Origin: PALSA-1006 sp964571195
Lineage (GTDB): Bacteria; Pseudomonadota; Gammaproteobacteria; Burkholderiales; Gallionellaceae
NCBI GenBank assembly: GCA_964571195.1
Contig: CAZNAD010000002.1
Coordinates: 186,001-250,000, forward strand
DNA: 64,000 bases
Direction: 5' to 3'
Under the pieces are notes generated by a model, which saw nothing but the letters and a program-made list of their open reading frames with translations, was not told the DNA's origin and did no database searches. Position 1 is the first letter of the stretch; the number at the start of each line of letters is the position of its first letter. A program made the translations under genes and the position numbers. Positions 33,006-41,005 of this stretch are shown here, in pieces.

Positions 33006-33722
33006 TTACAGGTTGAGCTGCATCTCGAGTTCCGATGCCGATGGCTCGAAGCCGCGCGTCTCGTAATGTTTGAAGATGGCGGCGACGATCTGTTCCGGCT
33101 CGTCGATGACCTGGATGAGTTCCAGATCGTCGGGGCCGATCATCTTCTCTTCTAGCAAGCTGGTCTTGAACCAGTCCACCATGCCGCCCCAGAACTTGCT
33201 GCCGACTAGGATGATGGGCATCTTGCGCGTCTTGCCGGTCTGCACCAGCGTGAGCGCCTCCATCAATTCGTCCAGTGTGCCGAAACCGCCCGGCATCACC
33301 ACATAGGCGCTGGCGAATTTGACGAACATCACCTTGCGCGTGAAGAAATGCTGGAAAGTCTGGCTGATGTTCTGATAGGGGTTGTTGTGTTGCTCGTGCG
33401 GCAATTGGATGTTGAGGCCGACACTGGGCGATTTGCCGTAGAACGCGCCCTTGTTGGCCGCTTCCATCACGCCGGGGCCGCCGCCCGAAATGACCGAGAA
33501 TCCGGCATCGGAAAGCATGCGCGCGATCTCTTCGGTCAGTTTGTAATAGGGGTGGTCATGCGGTGTGCGCGCGCTGCCGAAGATACTCACGGCGGGCTGG
33601 ATGTCCTGCAGGCGTTCGGTGGCCGAGACGAATTCTGACATAATGCCGAATACGCGCCATGCCTCCTTCGACTGCGTCAGCTCGGGTAGATGCGAGTGAG
33701 GAATTTTGGATTGTCCGTTCAT
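33006..33722 (-). CDS. LOG-family (TIGR00730) nucleotide phosphoribohydrolase-like protein
   Basis: 238 residues, Rossmann fold. It carries the LOG/lysine-decarboxylase-like motif PGGFGTLDE (near residue 146) and VISGGGPGVMEAANKGA (near residue 77). Proteins of this family cleave nucleoside 5'-monophosphates, including cytokinin ribotides in plants. The N-terminal EAWRVFGIMSEFV segment is usual for this subgroup and supports the start at 33722, only 18 bp from the divergent polA start. Confidence 0.9.
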   Translation of the reverse strand: MNGQSKIPHSHLPELTQSKEAWRVFGIMSEFVSATERLQDIQPAVSIFGSARTPHDHPYYKLTEEIARMLSDAGFSVISGGGPGVMEAANKGAFYGKSPSVGLNIQLPHEQHNNPYQNISQTFQHFFTRKVMFVKFASAYVVMPGGFGTLDELMEALTLVQTGKTRKMPIILVGSKFWGGMVDWFKTSLLEEKMIGPDDLELIQVIDEPEQIVAAIFKHYETRGFEPSASELEMQLNL

Positions 33723-33740
33723 CTCAATCTTTCAAAAATA

Positions 33741-36542
33741 ATGAAGACACTGCTGTTAGTCGATGGCTCATCTTACCTGTATCGCGCGTTCCACGCGATG
33801 CCCGATCTGCGCAGTCCCACCGGCCTGCCGACCGGCGCGATACAAGGCGTGCTCAACATGCTGCGCCGCCTGCAAAAAGACTACCCGGCGGATTATAGCG
33901 CCTGCGTATTCGACGCCAAGGGCAAAACCTTCCGCGATGACTGGTATCCCGAATACAAGGCCAACCGCCCTTCCATGCCGGACGACCTGCGCGCGCAGAT
34001 CGAGCCGTTGCACGAGGCGGTCGCCGCCTACGGCTGGAACATCCTGATGATAGACGGCGTGGAGGCCGACGACGTGATCGGCACACTGGCGCAACAGGCC
34101 GCGCAGGGCGGCGCGCGTTGCATCGTCTCCACCGGCGACAAAGACCTCACCCAGCTGGTTAACAGCCAGGTGCAGCTCATCAATACCATGAGCAACGAGG
34201 TGCTCGACGAAGCGGGCGTGCTGGCTAAGTTCGGCGTGCCGCCCGAGCGTATCGTGGATTATCTGACGCTGGTCGGAGATGCCGTCGACAACGTGCCCGG
34301 GGTGACCAAATGCGGCCCCAAGACGGCGGTGAAATGGCTCACGCAATACGGCACACTGGACAACCTGATCGCCCATGCCGGCGAAGTGGGCGGCGTAGTC
34401 GGCGAGAACCTTCGCGCCGCATTGGACTGGCTGCCGCAAGGCCGCCGTCTGGTCACGGTGAAATGTGATGTCGAACTGCCGCTGCGCTTCGATCAACTGA
34501 CCGCCCCGCAACAGGACACGGAGAAGTTGCGCGGACTGCTGGAACAGTTCGGATTCAGGAGTTGGTTGCGCGAACTTTCTTCCTCTTCAGATTTGCTCCC
34601 CTCGCCCTATGGGAGAGGGGCTGGGGGTGAGGGAGACTCTAGTAAAGTTACTGCCATACACCAAAGCACCCCCACCCTAACCCTCCCCCAGAGGGAGAGG
34701 GGACAGGAGCTGCAATCTTCCGGCGAACTGTTCAGCAACGACACCTCGCGCTACGAAGCTATCCTCACCGATGCCCAGCTCGATGTCTGGCTAGGCAAGC
34801 TCATGCAAGCCCCGCTGGTCAGCATCGATACCGAGACCACCGGCCTCGACACGATGGAGGCACAACTGGTCGGCATCTCGCTCGCCGTCACATCGGGCGA
34901 AGCCGTCTATATTCCACTGGCGCACCACTACCCCGGCGCACCGGATCAGTTGAGCCGCGCACATGTGCTGCAAAAACTACAGCCCTGGCTGGAAAGCGCG
35001 CAGCACAAGAAGCTCGGCCAGAATCTCAAATACGACCAGCACATCTTCGCCAATCACGGCATCGCGTTGCGCGGTATCGCCGAAGACACCTTGCTGCAAT
35101 CCTATGTGATCGAATCACACAAGCCGCACGACCTGGAGAATCTGGTGCTGCGCCATCTCGGCCTCAAGACCATCCCCTACAGCGAAGTGGTGGGCAAAGG
35201 CGCAAAACAGATCGGCTTCGACCAAGTCGACCTCGACACCGCCACCAGATATGCCGCCGAAGATGCCGACATCACGCTGCGCCTGTACCAGCATTTTGCG
35301 CCGCAGCTACAGGGCGATCTGGTCAAGGTTTATCGGGATATCGAGTTGCCCGTGCGCGAAGTGCTGTTCAAGATGGAGCGCAACGGCGTGTTGATCGACA
35401 GCGCCATGCTGGCGCGGCAGAGTCACGAGCTGGGCGGGAAGTTGATGGCGATTGAGACACAGGCGTTCGAGGCGGCGGGGCAGCCGTTCAATCTCAACTC
35501 TCCCAAACAGTTGAGTGAAATCCTGTTCGGCAAACTGCAATTGCCGGTAAAGAAAAAAACGCCGAGCGGCACCCCCTCCACCGACGAAGAAGTGTTGCAG
35601 GAACTCGCACTCGATTACCCGCTGCCCAAGATCTTGCTGGAGCACCGCAGTCTATCGAAGTTAAAATCCACCTACACCGACAAACTGCCGCAGATGGTGA
35701 ACCGCCACACCGGACGGGTACACACCAGTTATTCACAAGCCGTGGCGGTGACCGGGCGCTTGGCCTCCAGCGACCCCAATCTGCAAAACATCCCGGTGCG
35801 CACCGCCGAAGGTCGCCGTATCCGCGAAGCCTTCATCGCCCCGCAGGGCAGCCGTATCGTCTCCGCTGACTATTCGCAGATCGAGCTGCGCATCATGGCG
35901 CATCTGTCTGCTGATGCCGGGTTGCTCAAAGCCTTTGCCAACGGTGAAGACATCCACCGCGCCACTGCCGCCGAAGTGTTCGGTGTGCCGCTCGATGCCG
36001 TCAGCAGTGAACAGCGCCGCTATGCCAAGGTGATTAACTTCGGTCTCATCTACGGCATGTCTGCCTACGGTCTTGCCAGCCAACTCAACATCGAGAACAG
36101 TGCCGCCAAACAATACATCGACCTCTACTTCGCGCGTTATCCGGGTGTGAAGCACTACATGGACAGCACCCGCGAACAGGCCAAGGCACAAGGCTATGTC
36201 GAGACTGTGTTTGGAAGAAGATTGTGGTTGCCCGAGATCAACGGCGCGAATGGCATGAGAAGACAAGCCGCCGAACGTGCTGCCATCAACGCGCCTATGC
36301 AAGGCACAGCGGCAGACCTGATCAAGCTTGCGATGATCGCTGTGCAGGATTGGCTGGAGAAGGAGAAGTTACAAAGCAAACTTGTCATGCAGGTGCACGA
36401 CGAACTGGTGCTGGAAGTGCCGCAGTCCGAGCTGCAACTCGTGAAAGAAAAAGTGCGCGAGTTGATGTGCAATGTGGCGGAATTGAAAGTGCCGCTGGAA
36501 GTGGGGTTGGGTGAGGGGGCGAATTGGGATGAGGCGCATTAG
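33741..36542 (+). CDS. polA: DNA polymerase I
   Basis: 933 residues with all three domains. 5'-3' exonuclease: residues 1-~284 (LLVDGSSYLYRAFHAMPDL, GVEADDVIGTLA). 3'-5' exonuclease: from ~330, with SIDTETTGLDTME and YAAEDADITLRLY, so proofreading looks intact. Polymerase: ~540-933 (SADYSQIELRIMAHLSADA, RRYAKVINFGLIYGMSAYGL, MQVHDELVLEVP). Two copies of the palindromic repeat are inserted in frame between the first two domains (residues ~285-321). The ATG at 33741 has a weak ribosome site. Confidence 0.96.
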   Translation: MKTLLLVDGSSYLYRAFHAMPDLRSPTGLPTGAIQGVLNMLRRLQKDYPADYSACVFDAKGKTFRDDWYPEYKANRPSMPDDLRAQIEPLHEAVAAYGWNILMIDGVEADDVIGTLAQQAAQGGARCIVSTGDKDLTQLVNSQVQLINTMSNEVLDEAGVLAKFGVPPERIVDYLTLVGDAVDNVPGVTKCGPKTAVKWLTQYGTLDNLIAHAGEVGGVVGENLRAALDWLPQGRRLVTVKCDVELPLRFDQLTAPQQDTEKLRGLLEQFGFRSWLRELSSSSDLLPSPYGRGAGGEGDSSKVTAIHQSTPTLTLPQRERGQELQSSGELFSNDTSRYEAILTDAQLDVWLGKLMQAPLVSIDTETTGLDTMEAQLVGISLAVTSGEAVYIPLAHHYPGAPDQLSRAHVLQKLQPWLESAQHKKLGQNLKYDQHIFANHGIALRGIAEDTLLQSYVIESHKPHDLENLVLRHLGLKTIPYSEVVGKGAKQIGFDQVDLDTATRYAAEDADITLRLYQHFAPQLQGDLVKVYRDIELPVREVLFKMERNGVLIDSAMLARQSHELGGKLMAIETQAFEAAGQPFNLNSPKQLSEILFGKLQLPVKKKTPSGTPSTDEEVLQELALDYPLPKILLEHRSLSKLKSTYTDKLPQMVNRHTGRVHTSYSQAVAVTGRLASSDPNLQNIPVRTAEGRRIREAFIAPQGSRIVSADYSQIELRIMAHLSADAGLLKAFANGEDIHRATAAEVFGVPLDAVSSEQRRYAKVINFGLIYGMSAYGLASQLNIENSAAKQYIDLYFARYPGVKHYMDSTREQAKAQGYVETVFGRRLWLPEINGANGMRRQAAERAAINAPMQGTAADLIKLAMIAVQDWLEKEKLQSKLVMQVHDELVLEVPQSELQLVKEKVRELMCNVAELKVPLEVGLGEGANWDEAH
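34596..34702. repeat. Inverted pair of palindromic repeats inside polA (copies 5 and 6)
   Basis: Copy 5 (34596-34633) reads LLPSPYGRGAGGEG. Copy 6 (34667-34702), in the opposite orientation, reads TPTLTLPQRERG. The 33 bp between them are unrelated. Together they could form a long hairpin in the polA message. Both keep the frame and lie at a domain boundary. Confidence 0.9.
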
Positions 36543-36560
36543 TGAATGCTTGCCGCTTCA

Positions 36561-36597
36561 GTCCCCTCTCCCTCTGGGGGAGGGTTAGGGAGGGGGC
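36561..36597. repeat. Palindromic repeat copy 7, after polA
   Basis: CCCCTCTCCCTCTGGGGGAG then GGTTAGGGAGGGGGC, 19 bp after the polA stop. It could act as a 3' structure for the polA message. Confidence 0.85.
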
Positions 36598-36630
36598 GCT
36601 CTTTGTTTTCCGCTTAACTTCAAGGGCAAA

Positions 36631-36904
36631 ACCGTCGGGGGTAGCCCGACAGCTAGTTACCTTCTTTTGCTTCGCCAAAAGAAGGTAACCGAAGAAAAGG
36701 CGACCCCGGTTTGCCGCCCACTTCGTGGGTACCCTGCGTTGCTCATCTGGTCAGGCGGCTGCGGAACTCGCACGATCCGCTACGCGGCCACGTGCTCAAA
36801 CAGTCCTCGCCGAAATCCCCTGACCCGCCTCCGCTACTCGGCGGCGCACAGGGGAAGGGAAAGTCCCAAAAACAAAGCGTACAGTTGGCACGTTGTGCCC
36901 ACTG
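36631..36904 (+). repeat. Left ~270-bp inverted repeat of the 36.6-37.9 kb cassette
   Basis: Begins ACCGTCGGGGGTAGCCCGAC and carries a perfect hairpin TTACCTTCTTTTG..CAAAAGAAGGTAA, shared stretches such as GGCGACCCCGGTTTGCCGCC and CAGTCCTCGCCGAAATCCCC, and ends with the hairpin GTTGGCAC-GTT-GTGCCCAC. Roughly 85% identical by eye to the reverse complement of 37686-37941. The 438-bp stretch after polA holds copy 7 of the short repeat, this arm and a short leader for the next gene. Confidence 0.88.
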
Positions 36905-36980
36905 TACTGTGCAAGGCTTCATTTATTTTTGGCACTCAGTGCATAGTCAAATCAATTCGACTCAGCTACATTGCAGTCCT

Positions 36981-37649
36981 ATGAAACAAAGTCTCTTTCG
37001 CTACATGACTGCCGAGCATGCAGATGCGTTTGTGCGCCGAGGTGAAATGTTGTTTCGTTCACTTTCGTACTATCGTGATTTCGAGGATGAGGGTATTCGT
37101 AGTGATGAATTCGAAGGAACAAGGGTTCATCTTCCGGTAGACGGGCTAAAAGTAACAAAGGTGTCCACAGGTGAAGTGATTTCATTGCCGTACACATTTG
37201 AGTCAACTGCGCAGGAAGAAAACATCTTTGTCTCCTGTATGAGTACTACATATAGTGAATTTCTTGCTGAAAAATTCAACGCTAAGATTTGCATTGAAAT
37301 ACATGAGCCAATCAGGTTGCTTTCACTCATCCGTGGCGCACTTGCGAGACGCCCCTCTGTAAAAAATAAGCACTTGGAGTATGGTCCGGTCAAATACTAC
37401 GAGCCACACGAACCGCCTATTGTAGATTGGGCATTGCCAGAGAAAATTGCGCTATCCAAGCTGACAAAATTTTCGTGGCAAAGTGAATACCGGATTGCCT
37501 TTGCCGTAAAAGGAGCGTTCGATGTTGAGAAAGTTCAAGTCCAACTTGTACCTCTTGGTGAACGTCGTAAGCATCGATCCACTGAACATCCAATGCAACT
37601 TCTCAAACTTGGAAGCATTTCAAAACTATGCACTATCCATCAGTTCTGA
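36981..37649 (+). CDS. DUF2971-like hypothetical protein carried between inverted repeats
   Basis: 222 residues, soluble. The N-terminus QSLFRYMTAEHADAFVRRGE then LFRSLSYYRDFEDEGIRSDE resembles DUF2971-type proteins, as does the later IFVSCMSTTYSEFLAEKFN and FSWQSEYRIAFAVKG. The function is unknown; relatives are often seen in variable regions. The gene is AT-rich compared with polA and sits alone between two ~260-bp inverted repeats, which suggests a mobile or exchangeable cassette. The ATG at 36981 is where the protein-like sequence begins; upstream in-frame sequence is repeat. Confidence 0.72.
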   Translation: MKQSLFRYMTAEHADAFVRRGEMLFRSLSYYRDFEDEGIRSDEFEGTRVHLPVDGLKVTKVSTGEVISLPYTFESTAQEENIFVSCMSTTYSEFLAEKFNAKICIEIHEPIRLLSLIRGALARRPSVKNKHLEYGPVKYYEPHEPPIVDWALPEKIALSKLTKFSWQSEYRIAFAVKGAFDVEKVQVQLVPLGERRKHRSTEHPMQLLKLGSISKLCTIHQF

Positions 37650-37685
37650 TGTGTATGCAGGGAGAATCGGATGCAATAACGTAGA

Positions 37686-37941
37686 GTGGGCACGAAGTGC
37701 CCACGTGTGTGGTTTTGGATTTTTGTTTTTTCTTCCCCTGTGCGCCGCCGAGTAGCGCAGGCTGGGCAGGGGATTTCGGCGAGGACTGTTTGAGCGCGTC
37801 GCGCGAGTTCCGCAGCCGCCTGACCAGTCGAGCAACGCAGGGTACCCCAAAGGGGCGGCAAACCGGGGTCGCCTTTTCTTGGGTTACTTTCTTTTGGCGA
37901 AGCAAAAGAAAGTGACTAGCTGTCGGGCTACCCCCGACGGT
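37686..37941 (-). repeat. Right ~256-bp inverted repeat of the cassette
   Basis: Starts on the gene side with a perfect hairpin GTGGGCAC-GAA-GTGCCCAC (37686-37704) and ends CTACCCCCGACGGT at 37941, mirroring the left arm. The 486-bp stretch 37650-38135 holds this arm, copy 8 of the short repeat and about 120 bp in which I see nothing. Confidence 0.88.
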
Positions 37942-37976
37942 GTTGGTTTTTGGATATGTTGATATACAACGAGTGT

Positions 37977-38012
37977 TCCCTCACCCTAGCCCTCTCCCGG
38001 GGGGAGAGGGGA
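37977..38012. repeat. Palindromic repeat copy 8
   Basis: TCCCTCACCCTAGCCCTCTC then CCGGGGGGAGAGGGGA, just outside the right end of the cassette. It is in opposite orientation to copy 7 on the left side, so the two flank the cassette symmetrically. Confidence 0.85.
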
Positions 38013-38135
38013 TAAAGCCAGCGGGCTTCTCGCCCATCCCCCTCGACTAAGCCTGCAAGCGGGCAAGTCGCTGGTTATCAGGACGAACGGTATGGAGTGG
38101 TTTTCTTGGTCATGATTCACTCCACATCAAGCTCG

Positions 38136-38702
38136 TTAGAATGCATACATCGACGCCAACCCGATACGGTAGATTCCCCCGCTGAAATTATAGGTGGTTG
38201 TGGCAACGGTGCCGGTGGTGCCGTTCACTTGGTAGTTGTAGCCAGACTCCGCGAACAGGCGCAGGGTGGTGTTGCGCGATAACTCATATTGCAATCCCAG
38301 GCCGTAGGGCATGCTGGACAGGGTGTTGCTGATCCCGGTGATGGTGGTTCCGCTCATGACCGAGTTGACCTGTGATCCGCCCAGTTTGGCGTACAGCGAG
38401 GTGCGTTGGCTGAGTGGCTCCAGTAGCACCAGCCACACACTGCGGCTGCTGGCTGAGATCTTGTTGTTCTGGTCGTCGTCCATTTCGCCGTGGTTGATGT
38501 ATTCGATCTCCAGTGCGACGTTGGGGTTGAACTGTGCGCCGAGCAGGGCGCTATAGCCTATGCTGGTGTAACTGGTGTTGTTGGTTTCGGTTTGTGATTG
38601 CCCGAGGCTGAACGCGAAATAGGCACCTTCACGTGCCATGGCAGATGAGCTTGAGAATATTGATATCAGGGTTAGGGCGAGGATGCAGGATAGGCGGATC
38701 AT
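38136..38702 (-). CDS. Outer-membrane beta-barrel protein (OmpA-like/porin-family fold)
   Basis: 188 residues with a signal peptide (MIRLSCILALTLISIFSSSS, cut near AMA-RE) followed by alternating amphipathic strands, for example ALLGAQFNPNVALEIEYINHG and TLRLFAESGYNYQV. It ends in the aromatic residue Phe (SMYAF) as required for BAM-dependent insertion. About eight strands fit the length. The cargo or ligand is unknown. Confidence 0.82.
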   Translation of the reverse strand: MIRLSCILALTLISIFSSSSAMAREGAYFAFSLGQSQTETNNTSYTSIGYSALLGAQFNPNVALEIEYINHGEMDDDQNNKISASSRSVWLVLLEPLSQRTSLYAKLGGSQVNSVMSGTTITGISNTLSSMPYGLGLQYELSRNTTLRLFAESGYNYQVNGTTGTVATTTYNFSGGIYRIGLASMYAF

Positions 38703-38778
38703 GATGTGTGTGCGTTTGGTGCGTTAGCTCGGTTCTCTTGGTGTTCTCGGCGTCTCTGTGATGCAATGAGGCTTTGGT

Positions 38779-39009
38779 TTAGCTGGGTATCTGTTGCAGA
38801 TACAACTGCTCCACTTTCTCGCGCGCCCACGGTGTCCGGCGCAAGAACTTCAAACTGGATTTGATGCTGGGGTCGTGGGTGAAGCAGCGGATGGGGATGG
38901 CGGTTCCCATCGCTTCCCAGCCCATGGTTTGGGAGAGGCGTGTGACGATCATTTCCAGCGTGATGCCTTCCAGCGCAGGGCGTGGTGTCGATTTTAAGGG
39001 GGTGCTCAT
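38779..39009 (-). CDS. VF530-family DNA-binding protein (DUF2132)
   Basis: 76 residues matching the VF530 family: LEGITLEMIVTRLSQTMGWE, IPIRCFTHDPSIKSSLKFLR and TPWAREKVEQLYL. A small helical protein; a structure of the Vibrio fischeri member gave the name, and DNA binding is proposed for the family. It stands alone between the outer-membrane protein and the nif operon. Confidence 0.9.
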   Translation of the reverse strand: MSTPLKSTPRPALEGITLEMIVTRLSQTMGWEAMGTAIPIRCFTHDPSIKSSLKFLRRTPWAREKVEQLYLQQIPS

Positions 39010-39026
39010 GCGCCCATTTTACAGGG

Positions 39027-39138
39027 CTGAGCGTGTGTGCGGGAGAGTTAAGGAAGGTCTGTTAAGTCCGTTCGTGGTGTACCCGCAAGGGGTAGGCTGT
39101 GGCTGTAAGGGGCAGATGCCCCAACAGCACACGCTCAG
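39027..39138. other. Multi-hairpin structured element downstream of nifM
   Basis: Closing stem CTGAGCGTGTG (39027-39037) with CACACGCTCAG (39128-39138), 11 bp perfect, enclosing hairpins TACCC-GGGTA (39080-39094) and GGGGCA-GA-TGCCCC (39109-39122). It could be a folded RNA or a palindromic repeat relic. No coding potential was seen in 39010-39237. Confidence 0.5.
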
Positions 39139-39139
39139 T

Positions 39140-39199
39140 GTTTTCCGTTCGCTCCCTCGATACACCGCGCAAGCGCGGCACTCGGGACGAACGGAAAAC
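39140..39199. terminator. Large hairpin after the nif operon
   Basis: 12-bp perfect stem GTTTTCCGTTCG (39140-39151) / CGAACGGAAAAC (39188-39199) with an inner CCGCGC-AA-GCGCGG. It lies 39 bp beyond the nifM stop, so it probably ends the nif transcript. No long T-run follows. Confidence 0.55.
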
Positions 39200-39237
39200 T
39201 TATCGAACCATGGCTTTCGGACTTAATCAGATTTTCC

Positions 39238-40095
39238 TTAAGCGGGGCTGTTGTTGCCCAGTAACTGTTTGATCCACGCCTGTTGGTACACCCGTTTGCG
39301 TTTTTGCTCCAGCAGTTTGCGGATGTGTTGTTTGGCCTCGGCGAAGCCGAGCACGCTGGCTTCAGTGACGGCATCACAACGCAGCACGTGGAAGCCGAGT
39401 TCGGATTCGAGCACACCGCTCACTTCGCCCGCTTTTAATCCGAACAATGCGGCATCCAGCTCTGGAAAAAGTTTGCCGCGCGGCAGATCGCCCAGTTTTC
39501 CGCCGTCCAGCGCGGTGGGGCATTCGGAGTGTTTGAGTGCCTGTTCCTCGAAGCGTTGCGGCTCTTTCGCCAAGCGTGTCGCGATCTCGCTGATGCGTTT
39601 GAATGCGGCTTCGCGCGTATTTTCGGCGATGGTGTCGTTGATCGTGATGAGGATGTGGCGTGCCAGCCGCGTCTCGGGGCGGCGGAACTGTTCCGGGTGA
39701 TATTGGTAATACAACTCGACATCCATGTCGCTCACGCTTTCGGTGCGCGTGCCGACCTTCTCCAGAATGGCTTCGACTTTCATCTCGCGTTCCAGCGCAC
39801 TGGCGAAGCCGGTTTCGTCCAGGCTGTTGCGCGCCATGTCGTCGATGAATTCTTCCTCGCTCTGGTAGCGACCGCGTATCTCTTGCATGGCGAGTTCCAG
39901 CGTGGAGGCGGGCACTATCGCGTCGCGCGCTTCGGGAGTGGCGAGTATGCGGGTCTCCAGTTGGTGTTGTTTCTGCGCCATGGTCAACACGCGCTCGGAT
40001 TCCTCCGGCTGCAAGGCGGCGGGAGCCTTGCCGTAGATCTTTTGCGCGGCCTTCAGTGCGAGGTAGGCGACTCCCGTATCAATGAGTTGTGACAT
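39238..40095 (-). CDS. nifM: NifM, peptidyl-prolyl isomerase for nitrogenase iron protein
   Basis: 285 residues. NifM helps NifH fold into an active dimer. The C-terminal parvulin-type domain (residues ~145-270) shows RLARHILITINDTIAEN, KHSECPTALDGGKLGDLPRG and ESELGFHVLRCDAV. The N-terminal helical part (YLALKAAQKIYGKAPAAL) is NifM-specific. AAGGAGA before the ATG at 40095 decides the start. Last gene of the nif operon, separated from nifZ by a palindromic repeat. Confidence 0.93.
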   Translation of the reverse strand: MSQLIDTGVAYLALKAAQKIYGKAPAALQPEESERVLTMAQKQHQLETRILATPEARDAIVPASTLELAMQEIRGRYQSEEEFIDDMARNSLDETGFASALEREMKVEAILEKVGTRTESVSDMDVELYYQYHPEQFRRPETRLARHILITINDTIAENTREAAFKRISEIATRLAKEPQRFEEQALKHSECPTALDGGKLGDLPRGKLFPELDAALFGLKAGEVSGVLESELGFHVLRCDAVTEASVLGFAEAKQHIRKLLEQKRKRVYQQAWIKQLLGNNSPA

Positions 40096-40145
40096 CGCTC
40101 GTCTCCTTGTCGAAATTGATGTAAGCCAGCATGGCTTCCGACCGT

Positions 40146-40184
40146 ACTCCTCTCCCTGTGGGAGAGGGGGAACGGGGGTGAGGG
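40146..40184. repeat. Palindromic repeat copy 9, between nifZ and nifM
   Basis: ACTCCTCTCCCTGTGGGAGA then GGGGGAACGGGGGTGAGGG. It sits in the nif operon between two genes on the same transcript, where it may change mRNA processing. Confidence 0.85.
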
Positions 40185-40209
40185 AAACGATCATGGTGTA
40201 GATAATTCA

Positions 40210-40680
40210 TTATTCCGCAGAATCTGCACCATGATCGTTATAGACATGCACGGCCTCCAGTGCGGATTCCTGCACTTGCAATACATGGTCGTGAAAGATC
40301 ACGTGATATTGCACTCCATCGTTTTCGTCGCGGAACACTTTGAGTATTTCGCCTTCCATGCCGGGCGAGGCGCGCACTTCACCGCGTACGGTGAGCGTGA
40401 TCTTGCTGCGCACTTTTTCGCGGCTCTCGAATTTGCTGGTCACCCACGGTTCGTCGATGCTGATGAGTTCTTCTTCGCGAAAGCCGACGATCTTGTTCTG
40501 TTCGAGAAAATTCACGGTGTAGATCAGCTGGTCTTGCAAGAAAGTGCCGACATTGATCACCACGCCGGTGGAGCCGCGCCGGATCAGCAGCGTGCCGGTG
40601 GGCACGCCCGGATAAGTGCCGTCGTTGCGCACGTTGCGCACGATGCGGACTTCATCGCCGAATTCGAATTTAGGCAGCAT
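40210..40680 (-). CDS. nifZ: Nitrogen fixation protein NifZ
   Basis: 156 residues. NifZ takes part in maturation of the second P-cluster of NifDK. The N-terminal NifZ domain is clear (FEFGDEVRIVRNVRNDGTYPG then GTLLIRRGSTGVVINVGTFL, residues 4-50), and a second similar SH3-like segment follows (GEVRASPGMEGEILKVFRDEN near residue 105), a longer version of the family. The start overlaps the end of nifW by 11 bp. Confidence 0.94.
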   Translation of the reverse strand: MLPKFEFGDEVRIVRNVRNDGTYPGVPTGTLLIRRGSTGVVINVGTFLQDQLIYTVNFLEQNKIVGFREEELISIDEPWVTSKFESREKVRSKITLTVRGEVRASPGMEGEILKVFRDENDGVQYHVIFHDHVLQVQESALEAVHVYNDHGADSAE

Positions 40681-41005
40681 CTCGTTTGTTTACGGTGATC
40701 GAGGAGACCGGCACGAACTTGGTCTGCGGTTCGTGCATGTGGAACACCTTGAATACTTTCTCGGTGAGCGCGTCGGACTTTACGAAATCCTGATAGGCCT
40801 GCTGCAACAGCGTGGCATACACCACGCGTTTGGCGGCTTCCTCCTGCGTGACGGCGGCTTTTTCGAGATAGTTGTGGAAGCGCTGCAGGATATGCAGGCG
40901 GTTCACATGTACCACCGACGCATCGTATTCGATGCCGAAGTAGTCGAGGAAGTCCTCGGCGGAGACCAATTCCTCCATCGCTTCATCTAATGTAAGTTCG
41001 TCCAT
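40670..41005 (-). CDS. nifW: Nitrogenase-stabilising protein NifW
   Basis: 111 residues, the usual length. NifW binds the MoFe protein and helps protect it, notably from oxygen. Recognised by DEAMEELVSAEDFLDYFGIEY, VVHVNRLHILQRFHNYLEKA and VFKVFHMHEPQTKFVP. Overlaps nifZ downstream and the TPR-like gene upstream. Confidence 0.95.
   Translation of the reverse strand: MDELTLDEAMEELVSAEDFLDYFGIEYDASVVHVNRLHILQRFHNYLEKAAVTQEEAAKRVVYATLLQQAYQDFVKSDALTEKVFKVFHMHEPQTKFVPVSSITVNKRDAA

Noticed and set aside
36711..36980. Longer reading frame extending the DUF2971-like gene upstream to 36711
   Set aside because: The extra sequence is the inverted-repeat arm, and the same translated text appears on the other strand in the right arm. 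The protein-like part begins at 36981.
37633..37905. Minus-strand ORF of about 90 codons in the right inverted repeat
   Set aside because: Its product (QKKVTQEKATPVCRP type) is the translated repeat; the left arm gives the same text. No ribosome site or independent coding signal.
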